A stretch of 64,000 nt of DNA from Streptomyces sp. NK15101 (GTDB lineage Bacteria > Actinomycetota > Actinomycetes > Streptomycetales > Streptomycetaceae). Under the pieces are notes generated by a model. The model searched no databases. It was not told the DNA's origin and saw only the letters and a program-made list of their open reading frames with translations. The stretch is from contig NZ_JAINVG010000036.1 of NCBI RefSeq assembly GCF_020400725.1, positions 1 through 64,000 of the forward strand, in the 5' to 3' direction. Of this stretch, positions 16,764 through 23,897 are shown piece by piece; within the stretch, counting starts at the first letter, position 1, and every line of letters starts with the position of its first letter. Made by a program: the position numbers and the translations under genes.

Positions 16764-17605
16764 GTCGTGCTATCCTTCTCGGTGGTGTGCTTCCGGGGCG
16801 CGAGGCGTTCGGCGAGCCAGCCGGGCGGCTGCTGCGGCCTGCTCTCGGTGCGCGGGCCGAGCGTGATCCGCTCGTGGATGGTGGCGGCGCGCGGCAGCAG
16901 CGCCGAGACGTACGCGGCGCGCACCTCGTCCGTGCCTCCGAAGCCGGGCTCGTCGACGAGCCACTCGTCGGGGACGTCGGCGGTGACCTCCTCCAGGAGC
17001 TCGCGGGTGACGAGCGGCGCGAGCTCGGCGGCCGCGGCGGCGACGTCCGGGCCGAAGGGGGCGAGCGCGTGGTCGGAGGCGTCGTACGGCTTCGCGGCGG
17101 AGGCCTGGGCGCCCGGCCAGTTGTGGTGCCAGATCATGGTGGCGCCGTGGTCGATGAGCCACAGGTCGCCGTGCCAGACGAGCATGTTCGGATTGCGCCA
17201 GGAGCGGTCGACGTTGTTGATCAGCGCGTCGAACCAGACGACCCGGCCGGCCTCCCGGGAGTCGACCTCGTACGCGAGCGGGTCGAAGCCCAGCGAGCCG
17301 GGCAGGAAGTCCATGCCCAGGTTGAGGCCGCCGCTCGCCTTGAGCAGCCCCTGGACCTCCTGGTCGGGTTCGGAGAGCCCGATGACGGGATCGAGCTGGA
17401 TGGTGACGAGCTCCGGCACCCGCAGGCCGAGCCTCCGGGCGAGCTGCCCGCAGACGACCTCGGCGACCAGGGTCTTGCGCCCCTGGCCCGCGCCGGTGAA
17501 CTTCATGACGTACGTGCCGAGGTCGTCGGCCTCGACGATCCCGGGGAGCGAGCCGCCCTCACGCAGGGGCGTGACATAGCGGGTCGCTGTCACCTCTGTA
17601 AGCAT
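16760..17605 (-). CDS. HipA-like kinase family protein
   Basis: A 281-residue HipA-like kinase. The HipA C-terminal kinase fold is recognisable: a phosphate-loop-like GTYVMKFTGAGQGRKTL near residues 30-47, NVDRSWRNPNML (catalytic-loop region, about 131) and LWLIDHGATM (metal-binding Asp, about 149). It lacks the N-terminal subdomain of classical HipA toxins and has no HipB antitoxin beside it; DUF3037 is encoded instead. Its first 35 codons and 13 bases of leader are duplicated at 41991-42110, and a decayed copy lies at 17714-17817. The gene stands at the left edge of the potassium island, so its present 5' end may have been supplied by the inserted DNA. Confidence 0.83.
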   Translation of the reverse strand: MLTEVTATRYVTPLREGGSLPGIVEADDLGTYVMKFTGAGQGRKTLVAEVVCGQLARRLGLRVPELVTIQLDPVIGLSEPDQEVQGLLKASGGLNLGMDFLPGSLGFDPLAYEVDSREAGRVVWFDALINNVDRSWRNPNMLVWHGDLWLIDHGATMIWHHNWPGAQASAAKPYDASDHALAPFGPDVAAAAAELAPLVTRELLEEVTADVPDEWLVDEPGFGGTDEVRAAYVSALLPRAATIHERITLGPRTESRPQQPPGWLAERLAPRKHTTEKDSTT

Positions 17606-17618
17606 TTCCTCAGGCTAT
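17499..17618. repeat. 120-bp direct repeat, left copy (5' end of the kinase gene)
   Basis: It aligns without gaps to 41991-42110 at an offset of 24,492 bp: 114 of 120 bases match. The differences are at 17561, 17566, 17594, 17597, 17609 and 17610; the four within codons are all silent. It covers the first 35 codons of the HipA-like gene plus 13 bases of leader. Confidence 0.9.
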
Positions 17619-17683
17619 ACGCCTCAGTCCCCTGGCAATCAACGGAAGGACTCTGCGGCCTACGATCGGGCGGACCATACCCC

Positions 17684-17701
17684 GGGGAGAATCTGGGGAG
17701 T
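17684..17701 (+). repeat. edge repeat R1 (GGGGAGAATCTGGGGAGT)
   Basis: An 18-bp sequence found identically at 17893-17910 and 41836-41853. Inside it GGGGAG occurs twice at 11-bp spacing, as expected of a protein-binding direct repeat. Confidence 0.85.
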
Positions 17702-17713
17702 TTGGAGGACAAA

Positions 17714-17817
17714 GTGCCGAGGTCGGCGACCTCGACGATCTCTGACAGCGAGCCAACCTCACACATAGGCGCCACATGCCAGGTCGCCACGACTTATTAC
17801 AGCATTTTCCCAGGCCA
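17714..17817 (-). pseudogene. decayed fragment of the HipA-like gene 5' end
   Basis: It aligns without gaps to the intact gene at a 200-bp offset. In the leftward frame from ATG 17805, codons 3 and 4 are TAA TAA, but the following residues still match the kinase N-terminus (V-AT--V-P--E-GSL--IVE-DLGT pattern). The fragment stops at repeat R1. It looks like the scar of an older event of the same kind as the 42-kb copy. Confidence 0.7.
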
Positions 17818-17892
17818 TTCATCTATTCAGCCTTGCAATCCATCGGTGACTTCTTCGGGGTGCAGAGGCAGGAATCGCCGGCCGACGACGCT

Positions 17893-17910
17893 GGGGAGAA
17901 TCTGGGGAGT
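17893..17910 (+). repeat. edge repeat R2
   Basis: Identical 18-mer to R1. With its flanks it matches R3 at 41.8 kb over about 24 bases, with one difference. The stretch between R1 and R2 is AT-richer than its surroundings and has no gene. Confidence 0.85.
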
Positions 17911-18052
17911 TTCGGCTCGGCGAGCCAGTCTCCCCGCTCCCCCAAGCAGACCGTCGATGGAGCCGTGCCCCTTACTGCCGGCCTCCGGCATGAAGAGAGC
18001 GCAGTAACCGAGGGTGATCGCCGGCGAGGGTGTCCGAGCCGGCAGGCCAGGG

Positions 18053-18172
18053 TTACAACGGGCCTTCCACTGCCAGGGTTCTGTGACGCTTCAGTTCCTC
18101 GGCCACCGAGGGGACAGCCACCGTGCGGATCTTCTTCCCCTTCGGGAGAGCGAAGTACAGCCTGCCGTGAAC
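18053..18172 (-). pseudogene. tyrosine integrase remnant
   Basis: A leftward stretch of about 35 codons reads GRLYFALPKGKKIRTVAV followed by PSVAEELKRH. The pattern Y-x-ALPKG-x-K-x-R-x-V-x-(L/V)-P-x-S-V-A is a familiar segment of actinobacterial phage-type tyrosine recombinases, just before the first catalytic Arg region. Neither the catalytic R-H-x-x-R nor the Tyr part remains, and a stop follows. This is a short-fragment recognition, so confidence is moderate. Confidence 0.45.
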
Positions 18173-18757
18173 GGTGGAGACGTCCTCGCCCACATCGGCG
18201 CGCTGCGCTCGTTCTACGCCGACGCCTTCTGCACACCGCCCTGGAACGAGGACGAGGAGAAGGCCGCCGAGTTCGCCAAGCGGCTCCCCCGCGACGCCCG
18301 GCGTCCGGGTTTCACCGCCGCGGTGGCTGTGGCAGGCGGAGACGTGTTCGGCTTCGCCTGCGGGTGGACCACCCTCCCGCCCTTCCCCACGGACCGCTGC
18401 TGTCCGCAGGCCGCCGCGGGCCTCGGCGCGCGGCGGACGCACGACTGGTTGTGCGGCGCCTTCGAGGTGGACGAACTTGCCGTCCGGCCCGGCGCGCCCG
18501 GCAGTGGGCTCGCCGCAGAAGTGCTGGACGCGGTCACCGCAGGTGCCCCCGAAGGTCGCTCGTGGCTGCTCACCTCCGTACAGGCGCCCCGCTCAGCCGG
18601 GTGGCGTGCACGCACTCACCTCCGCTGTCGAGGGCTTCGCTCTGCTCAATCCGATACGCGTTCCCGGCTACGGAGGAGGACTGACACCCGCCGCCTCCAC
18701 TCCGAGCATCTGCTCGGTCCGTGTGAGGCCCGACTTCACCCATACATCGCCTCTTGA
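18167..18757 (+). pseudogene. GNAT acetyltransferase, C-terminally disrupted
   Basis: From a GTG at 18167 the frame gives a good GNAT start (LRSFYADAFCTPPWNEDEE, then PGFTAAVAVAGGDVFGFACG and FEVDELAVRPGAPGSGLAAEVL, the last holding the acetyl-CoA loop). After WLLTSVQAPR (about 18595) the expected FYRRLGW-type ending is replaced by Arg-rich sequence of no family character. A frameshift or recombination near 18600 is likely. It would have acetylated a small molecule or protein N-terminus; now probably inactive. The region 18600-18880 holds no other gene. Confidence 0.6.
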
Positions 18758-18882
18758 CGTGATTCATGCGCTCTGCCCGTTGCTGCCGCATTGATCATCC
18801 GGCAAGACTGCTCCCACGACGTCACGTGAACCGCAGTCTGACCCGCAGCGGTGGTGACGCACATCGGACAAGGGGAAGGTCC

Positions 18883-19431
18883 GTGAAGAAGTTCCTTTCG
18901 GTGTTGGCCGCCTCGGGCGCCATCCTGCGGACCATGGCCGCCACGCCCGCCTCCGCAGCGGACGAGCCGGCCGACAACGGCGGCGGTTTCCTCGCACAGA
19001 GCGAGCCGAAGGACGCGGCGACCGTCGAGGAGCCGGCCCGGGAGCGGGCGGAGGAGGTTCACGTCCGGACGCCGGCGAACAAGCTGTGCACCGGCACCTG
19101 GACGCACGCCGTGTCCACCGTCACCTTCCAGCGCGCGTCGGGCGGCACCCTCGCCACGGCCCGCGCGAACCTCGGTTCCCCGGTCACGGTGGCGATGCCG
19201 TACGCGTACGTCAACGGCAAGGCCATCACCCCTCCGTACGGTCCGCACACCGCGATCAGCACGTACGACTTCCACGGCAGCATGAACACGTACCAGTGCG
19301 TCGGCGGCGGTTCCGGCACGATCGCCACCAACAACAAGCTGACCTTCTACTGGTTCCTGAAGGGCTCCAAGCCCCACTCGGCCGCCGACCGTCACATCAC
19401 CTGCCAGGTTCCCCAGCCCGGAAGCGCGTGA
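18883..19431 (+). CDS. exported protein of unknown function
   Basis: A 182-residue product starting at a GTG with AGGGGAAGG just upstream. Residues 1-26 form a signal peptide (KKFLSVLAASGAIL, then ATPASAADEP with an Ala-x-Ala cleavage site). The mature part has an acidic linker and then a Thr/Ser/Tyr-rich beta domain with two or three Cys (KLCTGTWTHAVSTV, NTYQCVGGGSGT, HITCQVPQ). I recognise no family. The next gene follows by seven bases, so the two are an operon. Confidence 0.6.
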   Translation: MKKFLSVLAASGAILRTMAATPASAADEPADNGGGFLAQSEPKDAATVEEPARERAEEVHVRTPANKLCTGTWTHAVSTVTFQRASGGTLATARANLGSPVTVAMPYAYVNGKAITPPYGPHTAISTYDFHGSMNTYQCVGGGSGTIATNNKLTFYWFLKGSKPHSAADRHITCQVPQPGSA

Positions 19432-19438
19432 GCATCCC

Positions 19439-19822
19439 ATGAACAGCCGGCACTCCCGCCCCACCGCCCTCATCCTCGACGGCCGCCACGAGCTCGTCGT
19501 CGACAGCCTGTCGCTGGACGAGGACTCGTTCACCGTCCGCTACACGGTCAGGCCACCCCTCCCCGAGGGGAACGAAGGCGAGTCGCTCGTCCTGCTCGCG
19601 CTGGAGGCCCGTGATGACGTCGGTAACGAGTACACCGACTGGGGCGGGGCGTACGGCCTGAGCGAGGACGGCGGCCAGACGGACGGGACGATCACCGGGC
19701 AGCCGGCCGTCGCCCCTTCCGCGCGTGTCCTCACGGTCCGCCTCACGTTTCTGCGGGAAGGGCGGGAATACCCCTGCGAGCTCCCCCTTGAGGTGCCGGG
19801 CGCGCGCCCGGCCTCCGACTGA
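19439..19822 (+). CDS. hypothetical protein, beta-rich
   Basis: A 127-residue cytoplasmic protein without signal peptide or membrane segment. Strand-rich pattern (ELVVDSLSLDEDSFTVRYTV; RVLTVRLTFLREGREYPCEL) suggests a beta-sandwich. It begins seven bases after the exported-protein gene and is likely cotranscribed. No function can be assigned. It converges on kdpD with 22 bases between the stops. Confidence 0.55.
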   Translation: MNSRHSRPTALILDGRHELVVDSLSLDEDSFTVRYTVRPPLPEGNEGESLVLLALEARDDVGNEYTDWGGAYGLSEDGGQTDGTITGQPAVAPSARVLTVRLTFLREGREYPCELPLEVPGARPASD

Positions 19823-19844
19823 CGCTTCGGGCCTGCCACCTGCC

Positions 19845-22388
19845 TCATGTCGTCTTCTCCGGGGAGACACCTGGGCGCGACGGGGAGAGGCCGTCCGCCG
19901 TGGGCAGGCTGAGCACCATGGTCATTCCGCCCCCAGGGGTGTCCTCCGCCGTCACCGTGCCGCCCATCGCCTCCACGAAGCCACGGGCCACGGCCAGGCC
20001 GAGGCCGACGCCCGCACCGCGCGGAGCGTCCCCGTAGCGTTGGAAGGCGCCGAAGATGCGGTCCTTGGCGTCGTCGGGTACGCCCGGGCCGCGGTCGACG
20101 ACGCGGAGTTCGACCCGGTCGGCGAGGGCGCTCGCCGAGACCAGGGCCGGTTCTCCCGGCGGGCTGTACTTGACGGCGTTCTCGACGATGTTGGCGACGG
20201 CGCGTTCCAGCAGGCCGCGGTCGACGGCGACCATCGGGAGCGTCTCGGGGATGTCCAGGTCGACGCTGTCCTCGGGGACGCCGAGGAGCGCCATCGGGAC
20301 GACCTCGTCGAGATCGGTCTCCCTGATCACGGCCGTGACGGTGCCGGTCTCCAGGCGGGACACGTCGAGGAGGTTGCCGACGAGGTGATCCAGCCGGTCG
20401 GCGCCGTCCTCGATGTTCGCGAGCAGTTCCGCCCGGTCCTCGTCCGACCACTCCACGTCGTCCGCGCGCAGGGAGGAGACCGATGCCTTGATGCCGGCGA
20501 GCGGAGTACGCAGATCGTGGCTGACGGCGGCGAGGAGCGAGGTGCGGATCTTGTTGCCCTCGGCGAGCTTGCGGGCCTCCTCAGCCTGGTCCACGAGGCG
20601 CTGCCGGTCCAGGACGACGGCGGCCTGGGCGGCGAAGGCACCGAGGACACGCCGATCCTCGGCCGGAAGGACACGGCCGGTCAGGGCGAGCGCCAGGTGG
20701 TCACCGACAGGCATGTCCACGTCGGCGTCCTCGGGGCGGGCGATCGGGCGGGGGCCGACGGCGGCGACGCAGGACCACGGTTCGGTGTCGTCACCGCGTT
20801 CCAGGAGTGCCACCGACTCCATGGCGAAGGTCTCGCGGAGCCGTTCGAGCAGGGCGTCCAGACCGGTCTCCCCGCGCAGCACGCTGCCCGCGAGGAAGGA
20901 GAGCGTCTCCGCCTCCGCGCGCAACCGGGCGGCTTGATGCGTACGGCGGGCGGCGACGTCCACCACCGAGGCGACCGAGATCGCGACTCCGACGAAGATC
21001 ACCAGAGCGGTGATGTTGCGCGGGTCGGCGATCGTGAGCTGGTGGAGCGGCGGGGTGAAGTACCAGTTGAGCAGGAGCGATCCGGCGGCCGCGGACGCCA
21101 GTGCAGGGCGGAGCCCGCCGAGCAGCGCGGCGGCGACGGTCAGGGTCAGGAAGAGCAGGACGTCGTTGGCGAGGCCCACGTCGGGCAGGGCGCTGCTCAG
21201 GAGCAGGGTGAGCAGGACCGGGCCGGCGAGACCGACGGCCCAGCCCCACAGGGTGCGGGACCGGCCAAGGCGCGTCCGGCCGGGGGCCGGCAGGCCGCGG
21301 CCCTTCGCGGCCTCGTCGTGGGTGACGATGTGGACGTCGAGGTCGGGGCCGGAGTCGCGGGCGACGGTGGCGCTGACGCCGGGCCCGAAGGCGTACTGCC
21401 AGGTCCGGCGCCGGCTGACGCCGAGGACGATCTGGGTCGCGTTGACACCGCGCGCGAATTCGAGAAGCCCGGTGGGCACATCGTCGCCGACGACATGGTG
21501 GAAGGTGCCGCCGAGGTCCTCGACGAGCGTGCGCTGGAGCGCCAGCTCCTTGGGCGAGGCGGCGGTGAGCCCGTCGCTGCGGGAGATGTAGACGGCGAGG
21601 ACCTCGCCGCCCGCGCCCTTCTCGGCGAGGCGGACGGCACGCCGGATGAGGGTGCGGCCCTCGGGGCCGCCGGTGAGGCCGACGACGATCCGCTCACGGG
21701 AGCCCCAGATCTTCGAGACCCGGTGCTCGGTGCGGTACTCCTGGAGGTACTCGTCGACCCGGTCGGCGGTCCACAGCAGGGCGAGCTCGCGCAGGGCGGT
21801 GAGGTTGCCCGGGCGGAAGTAGTTGGACAGGGCCGCGTCGACCTTGTCCGGCTTGTAGACGTTGCCGTGGGCCATCCGCCGCCGCAGGGCCTGCGGGGAC
21901 ATGTCGACGAGCTCGATCTGGTCGGCCCGTCGGACGACCTCGTCCGGGACGGTCTCCCGCTGCCGTACGCCCGTGATGGACTCGACGACGTCCCCGAGCG
22001 ACTCCAGGTGCTGGATGTTGACCGTGGATATGACGTCGATGCCGGCGGCGAGGAGCTCCTCGACGTCCTGCCAGCGCTTGGAGTTGCGGGAACCGGGGAC
22101 GTTGGTGTGGGCGAGCTCGTCGACGAGCGCGACGGCCGGCCGGCGGGCGAGGACGGCGTCGACGTCCATCTCGGTGAAGACGGTGTCGCGGTACGCGATC
22201 TCCTTGCGCGGCACCGTCTCCAGGCCGTGCAGCATCACCTCCGTACGCGGCCGGTGGTGGTGCTCGACGAAGGCGACGACGCAGTCGGTGCCGCGCTCGA
22301 CCCGACGGTGGGCCTCGGAGAGCATCGCGTACGTCTTGCCGACGCCGGGCGCCGCGCCGAGGTAGATGCGGAACTTTCCACGTCCCAT
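19845..22388 (-). CDS. kdpD: potassium sensor histidine kinase KdpD
   Basis: An 847-residue KdpD that senses potassium limitation or turgor and phosphorylates KdpE. In order: the KdpD sensor domain with Walker A GAAPGVGKT (residues 11-19) and Walker B region VDELAHTN; a USP-like domain (about 235-355); DUF4118 with four membrane segments (about 385-495); a GAF-like linker; the HisKA box AAVSHDLRTPLAG with the phospho-accepting His624; and HATPase with NIVENAVKYS, DRGPGVP and GVGLGLAVARG. It is the last gene of the kdp operon, 40 bases after kdpE. Gene order E-D is reversed relative to E. coli, as in other streptomycetes. Confidence 0.95.
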   Translation of the reverse strand: MGRGKFRIYLGAAPGVGKTYAMLSEAHRRVERGTDCVVAFVEHHHRPRTEVMLHGLETVPRKEIAYRDTVFTEMDVDAVLARRPAVALVDELAHTNVPGSRNSKRWQDVEELLAAGIDVISTVNIQHLESLGDVVESITGVRQRETVPDEVVRRADQIELVDMSPQALRRRMAHGNVYKPDKVDAALSNYFRPGNLTALRELALLWTADRVDEYLQEYRTEHRVSKIWGSRERIVVGLTGGPEGRTLIRRAVRLAEKGAGGEVLAVYISRSDGLTAASPKELALQRTLVEDLGGTFHHVVGDDVPTGLLEFARGVNATQIVLGVSRRRTWQYAFGPGVSATVARDSGPDLDVHIVTHDEAAKGRGLPAPGRTRLGRSRTLWGWAVGLAGPVLLTLLLSSALPDVGLANDVLLFLTLTVAAALLGGLRPALASAAAGSLLLNWYFTPPLHQLTIADPRNITALVIFVGVAISVASVVDVAARRTHQAARLRAEAETLSFLAGSVLRGETGLDALLERLRETFAMESVALLERGDDTEPWSCVAAVGPRPIARPEDADVDMPVGDHLALALTGRVLPAEDRRVLGAFAAQAAVVLDRQRLVDQAEEARKLAEGNKIRTSLLAAVSHDLRTPLAGIKASVSSLRADDVEWSDEDRAELLANIEDGADRLDHLVGNLLDVSRLETGTVTAVIRETDLDEVVPMALLGVPEDSVDLDIPETLPMVAVDRGLLERAVANIVENAVKYSPPGEPALVSASALADRVELRVVDRGPGVPDDAKDRIFGAFQRYGDAPRGAGVGLGLAVARGFVEAMGGTVTAEDTPGGGMTMVLSLPTADGLSPSRPGVSPEKTT

Positions 22389-22428
22389 GGTGATCTGCGC
22401 TGCCGTTCTCGTGGGGGCGGGAGGGGGG

Positions 22429-23115
22429 TCAGGGTTCGAAGCGGTAGCCCATGCCGGACTCCGTGACGAGGTGGCGGGGGTGCGCCGGGTCCGTTTCCAG
22501 CTTGCGCCGGAGCTGGGCCATGTACACGCGGAGGTAGTTGGTCTTCGTACCGCAGCTGGGTCCCCACACCTCCGTGAGGAGGCGCCTCTGGCTGATGAGG
22601 ACGCCCGGATTGCAGACGAGGATCTCCAGGAGGTGCCACTCGGTCGGCGTCAGCCGGACGTCCGTGCCGCCCCGCCGGACCTTCTTGGCCACGAGGTCGA
22701 CGGTGAACGACCCGGCCGTGACCAGGGTCGTGGTGAGCGGCCGGGTAGCCGCCTCTTCGACGCGCCGGGTCGCCGCTCGTACACGGGCGAGCAGCTCGTC
22801 CATGCTGAACGGTTTCGTCATGTAGTCGTCGGCACCGGCGTCGAGTGCCCGGACCTTGTCCTCGGAGCCGCTGCGGGCGGAGAGCACGAGCACCGGCACC
22901 CGGCTCCATCCCCGGAGCGCCTTGATGACGTCGACCCCGTCCATGTCGGGGAGTCCGAGGTCGAGCAGGATCATGTCCGGCCGCTCCGAGGCCACCAGGC
23001 GCAGAGCCGTGGCACCGTCGGGCGCGGCGTCCACGGAGTACTTCCGTGCCTGCAGGTTGATCACCAGTGCGCGTGCGAGCTGCGCGTCGTCCTCGACGAC
23101 CAGCACCCGGGTCAT
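22429..23115 (-). CDS. kdpE: response regulator KdpE
   Basis: A 228-residue OmpR/PhoB-type regulator. The receiver domain has the acidic pair D9/D10, the phospho-acceptor Asp52 in LLDLGLPDMDG and the conserved Lys in MTKPF (about 101); the C-terminal winged helix ends with YLRVYMAQLRRKLETDP. It would activate kdp under potassium shortage after phosphorylation by KdpD. OmpR-type proteins bind tandem half-sites at 10-11-bp spacing, which is what the YTGACR repeats before the island's potassium genes show. The ATG at 23115 begins the receiver; the open frame further upstream is not conserved. Confidence 0.95.
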   Translation of the reverse strand: MTRVLVVEDDAQLARALVINLQARKYSVDAAPDGATALRLVASERPDMILLDLGLPDMDGVDVIKALRGWSRVPVLVLSARSGSEDKVRALDAGADDYMTKPFSMDELLARVRAATRRVEEAATRPLTTTLVTAGSFTVDLVAKKVRRGGTDVRLTPTEWHLLEILVCNPGVLISQRRLLTEVWGPSCGTKTNYLRVYMAQLRRKLETDPAHPRHLVTESGMGYRFEP

Positions 23116-23219
23116 CGGTGCCGCCCCTCCTGTCCTGGTTCGCTGTGCGGCGGAAGCCGGCGGGCCGTGGATCGTCCGTGGCCGCGCCGGCTCCCTCCGC
23201 TCTTGTTGGGTTAAGCCCA

Positions 23220-23891
23220 TCAGCCCTTGGCCACCAGGTCCTTCAGGGCGATGTTGAGCTTGAGGACGTTGACGCGGGGTTCGCCGACGAAGCCGAGGAT
23301 GCGGTCGTCGGTGTGGTCGGCGACCAGCTTCTCGACGGTGGCCACGTCGAGCTTGTTGCGCTCGGCGACACGGTGGACCTGGAGCTTCGCGTACTCCGGG
23401 GAGATGTGCGGGTCGAGGCCGGAACCGGAGGAGGTGACGGCGTCGGCGGGCACGTCGGACGGCTTCACCGTATAGCCGTTCACCGAGTTGTCCTTGACGA
23501 CGGCGGCCTTGGCGTCCTTCACCCACTGGATCAGGTCGGCGTTGTCGCCGGAGCGGTTGGTGGCGCCGGAGAGGATGATCGAGTACTGGGTGTTGACGGA
23601 GTTGGTGCCGAGACCGTTGGACGGGCGGGGCTGGAACCACCGCAGGTCGGGTGCAGGGGACTCCTCGCCGTCCTTGAGCGGCAGGTCGTAGCGCTGTCCG
23701 ATGAGTTCGGAGCCGACGGTCTTCCCGTTCGCGTCCTTGACCTCGGAGCCGTTGGCCTTGCCGGGGAAGGCGAGTTGGGCGATCCCGGTGACGGCGAGCG
23801 GGTAGAGCACGCCGCAGACGAGGGTGAGGACGAGGAGGGCGCGCAGGCCCGCCCAGAGGACCCGGCCGGTGTTCGCTGCTGAGTTGTTCAT
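23220..23891 (-). CDS. kdpC: potassium-transporting ATPase subunit C
   Basis: A 223-residue KdpC: one N-terminal membrane anchor (about residues 13-35, ALLVLTLVCGVLYPLAVTGI) and an extracytoplasmic domain with the family stretches LIGQRY, WFQPRPS and SGSGLDPHISPEYA. KdpC stabilises the KdpFABC complex and supports ATP use by KdpB. It begins six bases after the kdpB stop codon, fitting one operon transcript. Confidence 0.95.
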   Translation of the reverse strand: MNNSAANTGRVLWAGLRALLVLTLVCGVLYPLAVTGIAQLAFPGKANGSEVKDANGKTVGSELIGQRYDLPLKDGEESPAPDLRWFQPRPSNGLGTNSVNTQYSIILSGATNRSGDNADLIQWVKDAKAAVVKDNSVNGYTVKPSDVPADAVTSSGSGLDPHISPEYAKLQVHRVAERNKLDVATVEKLVADHTDDRILGFVGEPRVNVLKLNIALKDLVAKG

Positions 23892-23897
23892 CGTGGG

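Noticed and set aside
19725..22466. A 913-codon rightward frame opposite kdpD
   Set aside because: Composition mirrors the opposite strand and no domain is recognisable.
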